This document shows positions 63,108-64,000 of a DNA stretch of 64,000 nucleotides, piece after piece. The notes below the pieces were generated by a model. It was not told where the DNA came from. It saw only the letters and a list, made by a program, of their open reading frames with translations, and searched no databases. Made by a program: the position numbers and the translations under genes. This stretch comes from Clostridium pasteurianum BC1 (GTDB lineage Bacteria; Bacillota; Clostridia; Clostridiales; Clostridiaceae). Location of the stretch: assembly GCF_000389635.1 (NCBI RefSeq), contig NC_021182.1, forward strand, positions 4,257,925-4,321,924. The letters are read 5' to 3'. Position 1 is the first letter of the stretch, and the number at the start of each line of letters is the position of its first letter.

Positions 63108-64000
63108 TTAAAATATAATTCGTTGTGGAATATTCACATCATCTGGCAATGGAGAACCTGTCCATTTCTCTAGATCTACATTTTGTGTATTCCAACCTGA
63201 AACCCCGGCACCAGTAGAAATATTTCCGCATAAATAATTATCTGCCCCTGCTTTATCAATGCCATTAGATTCGTCTACATCTACCCAGGAACCATGAGGA
63301 AGTCCAATAACTCCTGGAACAATACGTTCTGTTACGTAAGCGTGACGAAGTGTTTTACCATAAGCACTTGTAATTAAAACGGTATCTCCATTTTTAATTT
63401 TCTTCTCATCAGCGTCTCGTTTTGAAATATAAGCAGGCTGCTTCATAGCCTCACGAAGCCATGGAACATTATCATAAATAGTATGAGAACGCCTTGGATA
63501 ATGGGGATTAATTAACTGATAGGGATATTTCCCTTTAGTCTTATTCTCAAGATTCAAATATGTGTTTTCATAGCCATTCTTTGGAGATACATATTTGGGT
63601 AAAGGCGAAATCTCACTATAACCCTGACTATATAAAATATCAGCTTTTGTCTGAGAATAAATTTCAATCAATCCTGTTGCTGAATTTAAAGGATTTTTTA
63701 CAGGGTCATTTCTAAATTTTTCATAGGCAATATTTCCATAATTATCTCCATCATGTCTCTCTACTTGATAAATACCATCTGCTAAGAATTTATTCAAAGG
63801 AACCCGTCCCGATTGTAGCTTACCTTCACAACCCCATTCTTCTATGTCTTTAGATGTAATCTCTACTAAGGGCTCATACCCTGTACCTTCCTTATTTATT
63901 ACAGTGGAATTTGCCAATTTATTAAAAAATCTTTGTTTTTCACTGATTGGGTACATATCTTTTTCTGGAACATCTAACAATTTACCAAGCTGAATATTTA
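63108..64000 (-). CDS. Second DmsA-like molybdoenzyme catalytic subunit, partial
   Basis: The frame enters from the right edge and stops at 63108, so about 297 C-terminal residues are visible and the true start is outside. It is very similar to the end of the protein at 60052 (IYQVERHDGDNYGNIAYEKF; GDTVLITSAYGKTLRHAYV), with changes scattered through it. A gap of 386 bases with its own promoter and attenuator separates it from the next A subunit, so the two are separate units arisen by duplication. No B or C subunit gene follows this one. Confidence 0.88.
   Translation of the reverse strand, partial: NIQLGKLLDVPEKDMYPISEKQRFFNKLANSTVINKEGTGYEPLVEITSKDIEEWGCEGKLQSGRVPLNKFLADGIYQVERHDGDNYGNIAYEKFRNDPVKNPLNSATGLIEIYSQTKADILYSQGYSEISPLPKYVSPKNGYENTYLNLENKTKGKYPYQLINPHYPRRSHTIYDNVPWLREAMKQPAYISKRDADEKKIKNGDTVLITSAYGKTLRHAYVTERIVPGVIGLPHGSWVDVDESNGIDKAGADNYLCGNISTGAGVSGWNTQNVDLEKWTGSPLPDDVNIPQRIIF

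Overview
The window looks like chromosomal DNA of an anaerobic, spore-forming, low-G+C Clostridium-type Firmicute. It carries two alpha/beta-type SASP genes, an [FeFe] hydrogenase, many ferredoxin-like proteins, strong GGAGG-type ribosome binding sites and AT-rich intergenic DNA. I see no rRNA, tRNA or CRISPR array. The species cannot be named from the sequence alone.

Layout. 1-8.2 kb: an ABC permease cut by the left edge, three exported or membrane proteins sharing an unrecognised C-terminal domain, and a NapH-like ferredoxin operon. 8.2-13.7 kb: three near-identical NMT1/SsuA-type lipoproteins, a heavy-metal-associated (HMA) protein and cysK. 13.8-19.2 kb: a two-component system, a Met-rich lipoprotein, glnK-amtB and an Arg-tract protein. 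19.4-22.4 kb: a nitrogenase-like D-K pair. 22.6-41.8 kb: mostly housekeeping or decaying genes (2-hydroxyacid dehydrogenase, metI remnant, metQ, SASPs, glycosyltransferases, aminotransferase, rocB remnant, Fe-ADH, hydrogenase, transaldolase, P-type ATPase remnant). 42-46.7 kb: a second nitrogenase-like operon, D-K-D, whose first gene is frameshifted. 47-50.2 kb: a radical SAM protein and a NosR/NapH-like FMN-binding protein. 50.4-56.5 kb: MOSC, MoeA-PBP fusion, MoeA and a Tat operon. 56.6-64 kb: a DMSO-reductase-type molybdoenzyme operon (A, B, C, TorD chaperone, ferredoxin) and a second catalytic subunit cut by the right edge.

Main result. Fifteen copies of one small leader element occur in the window. 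In each, a short hairpin (CYAG/CTRG type stem, A-rich loop) is extended by a covarying outer helix, and the 3' side of that helix is also the 5' side of an intrinsic terminator. It is therefore a compact antiterminator/terminator switch. It precedes the ABC permease, the SsuA-like lipoproteins, the extracellular-domain proteins, the ferredoxin operons, the HMA and Met-rich proteins, both nitrogenase-like operons (tandem copies before one), moeA, tat and the DMSO-reductase operon. Most of these units start from a TTGACA-17-GATAAT type promoter. Eight of them, and cysK, also carry an operator-like box (close to AAACAAATAGGAATAATAT) just downstream of the -10.

Reading. The co-regulated set fits scavenging of organic sulfur: uptake, a Tat-exported Mo reductase with its cofactor and export machinery, nitrogenase-like reductases that could act as C-S lyases like methylthio-alkane reductase, and cysK. 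This functional reading is inference. The shared leader element and operator are seen directly in the sequence.
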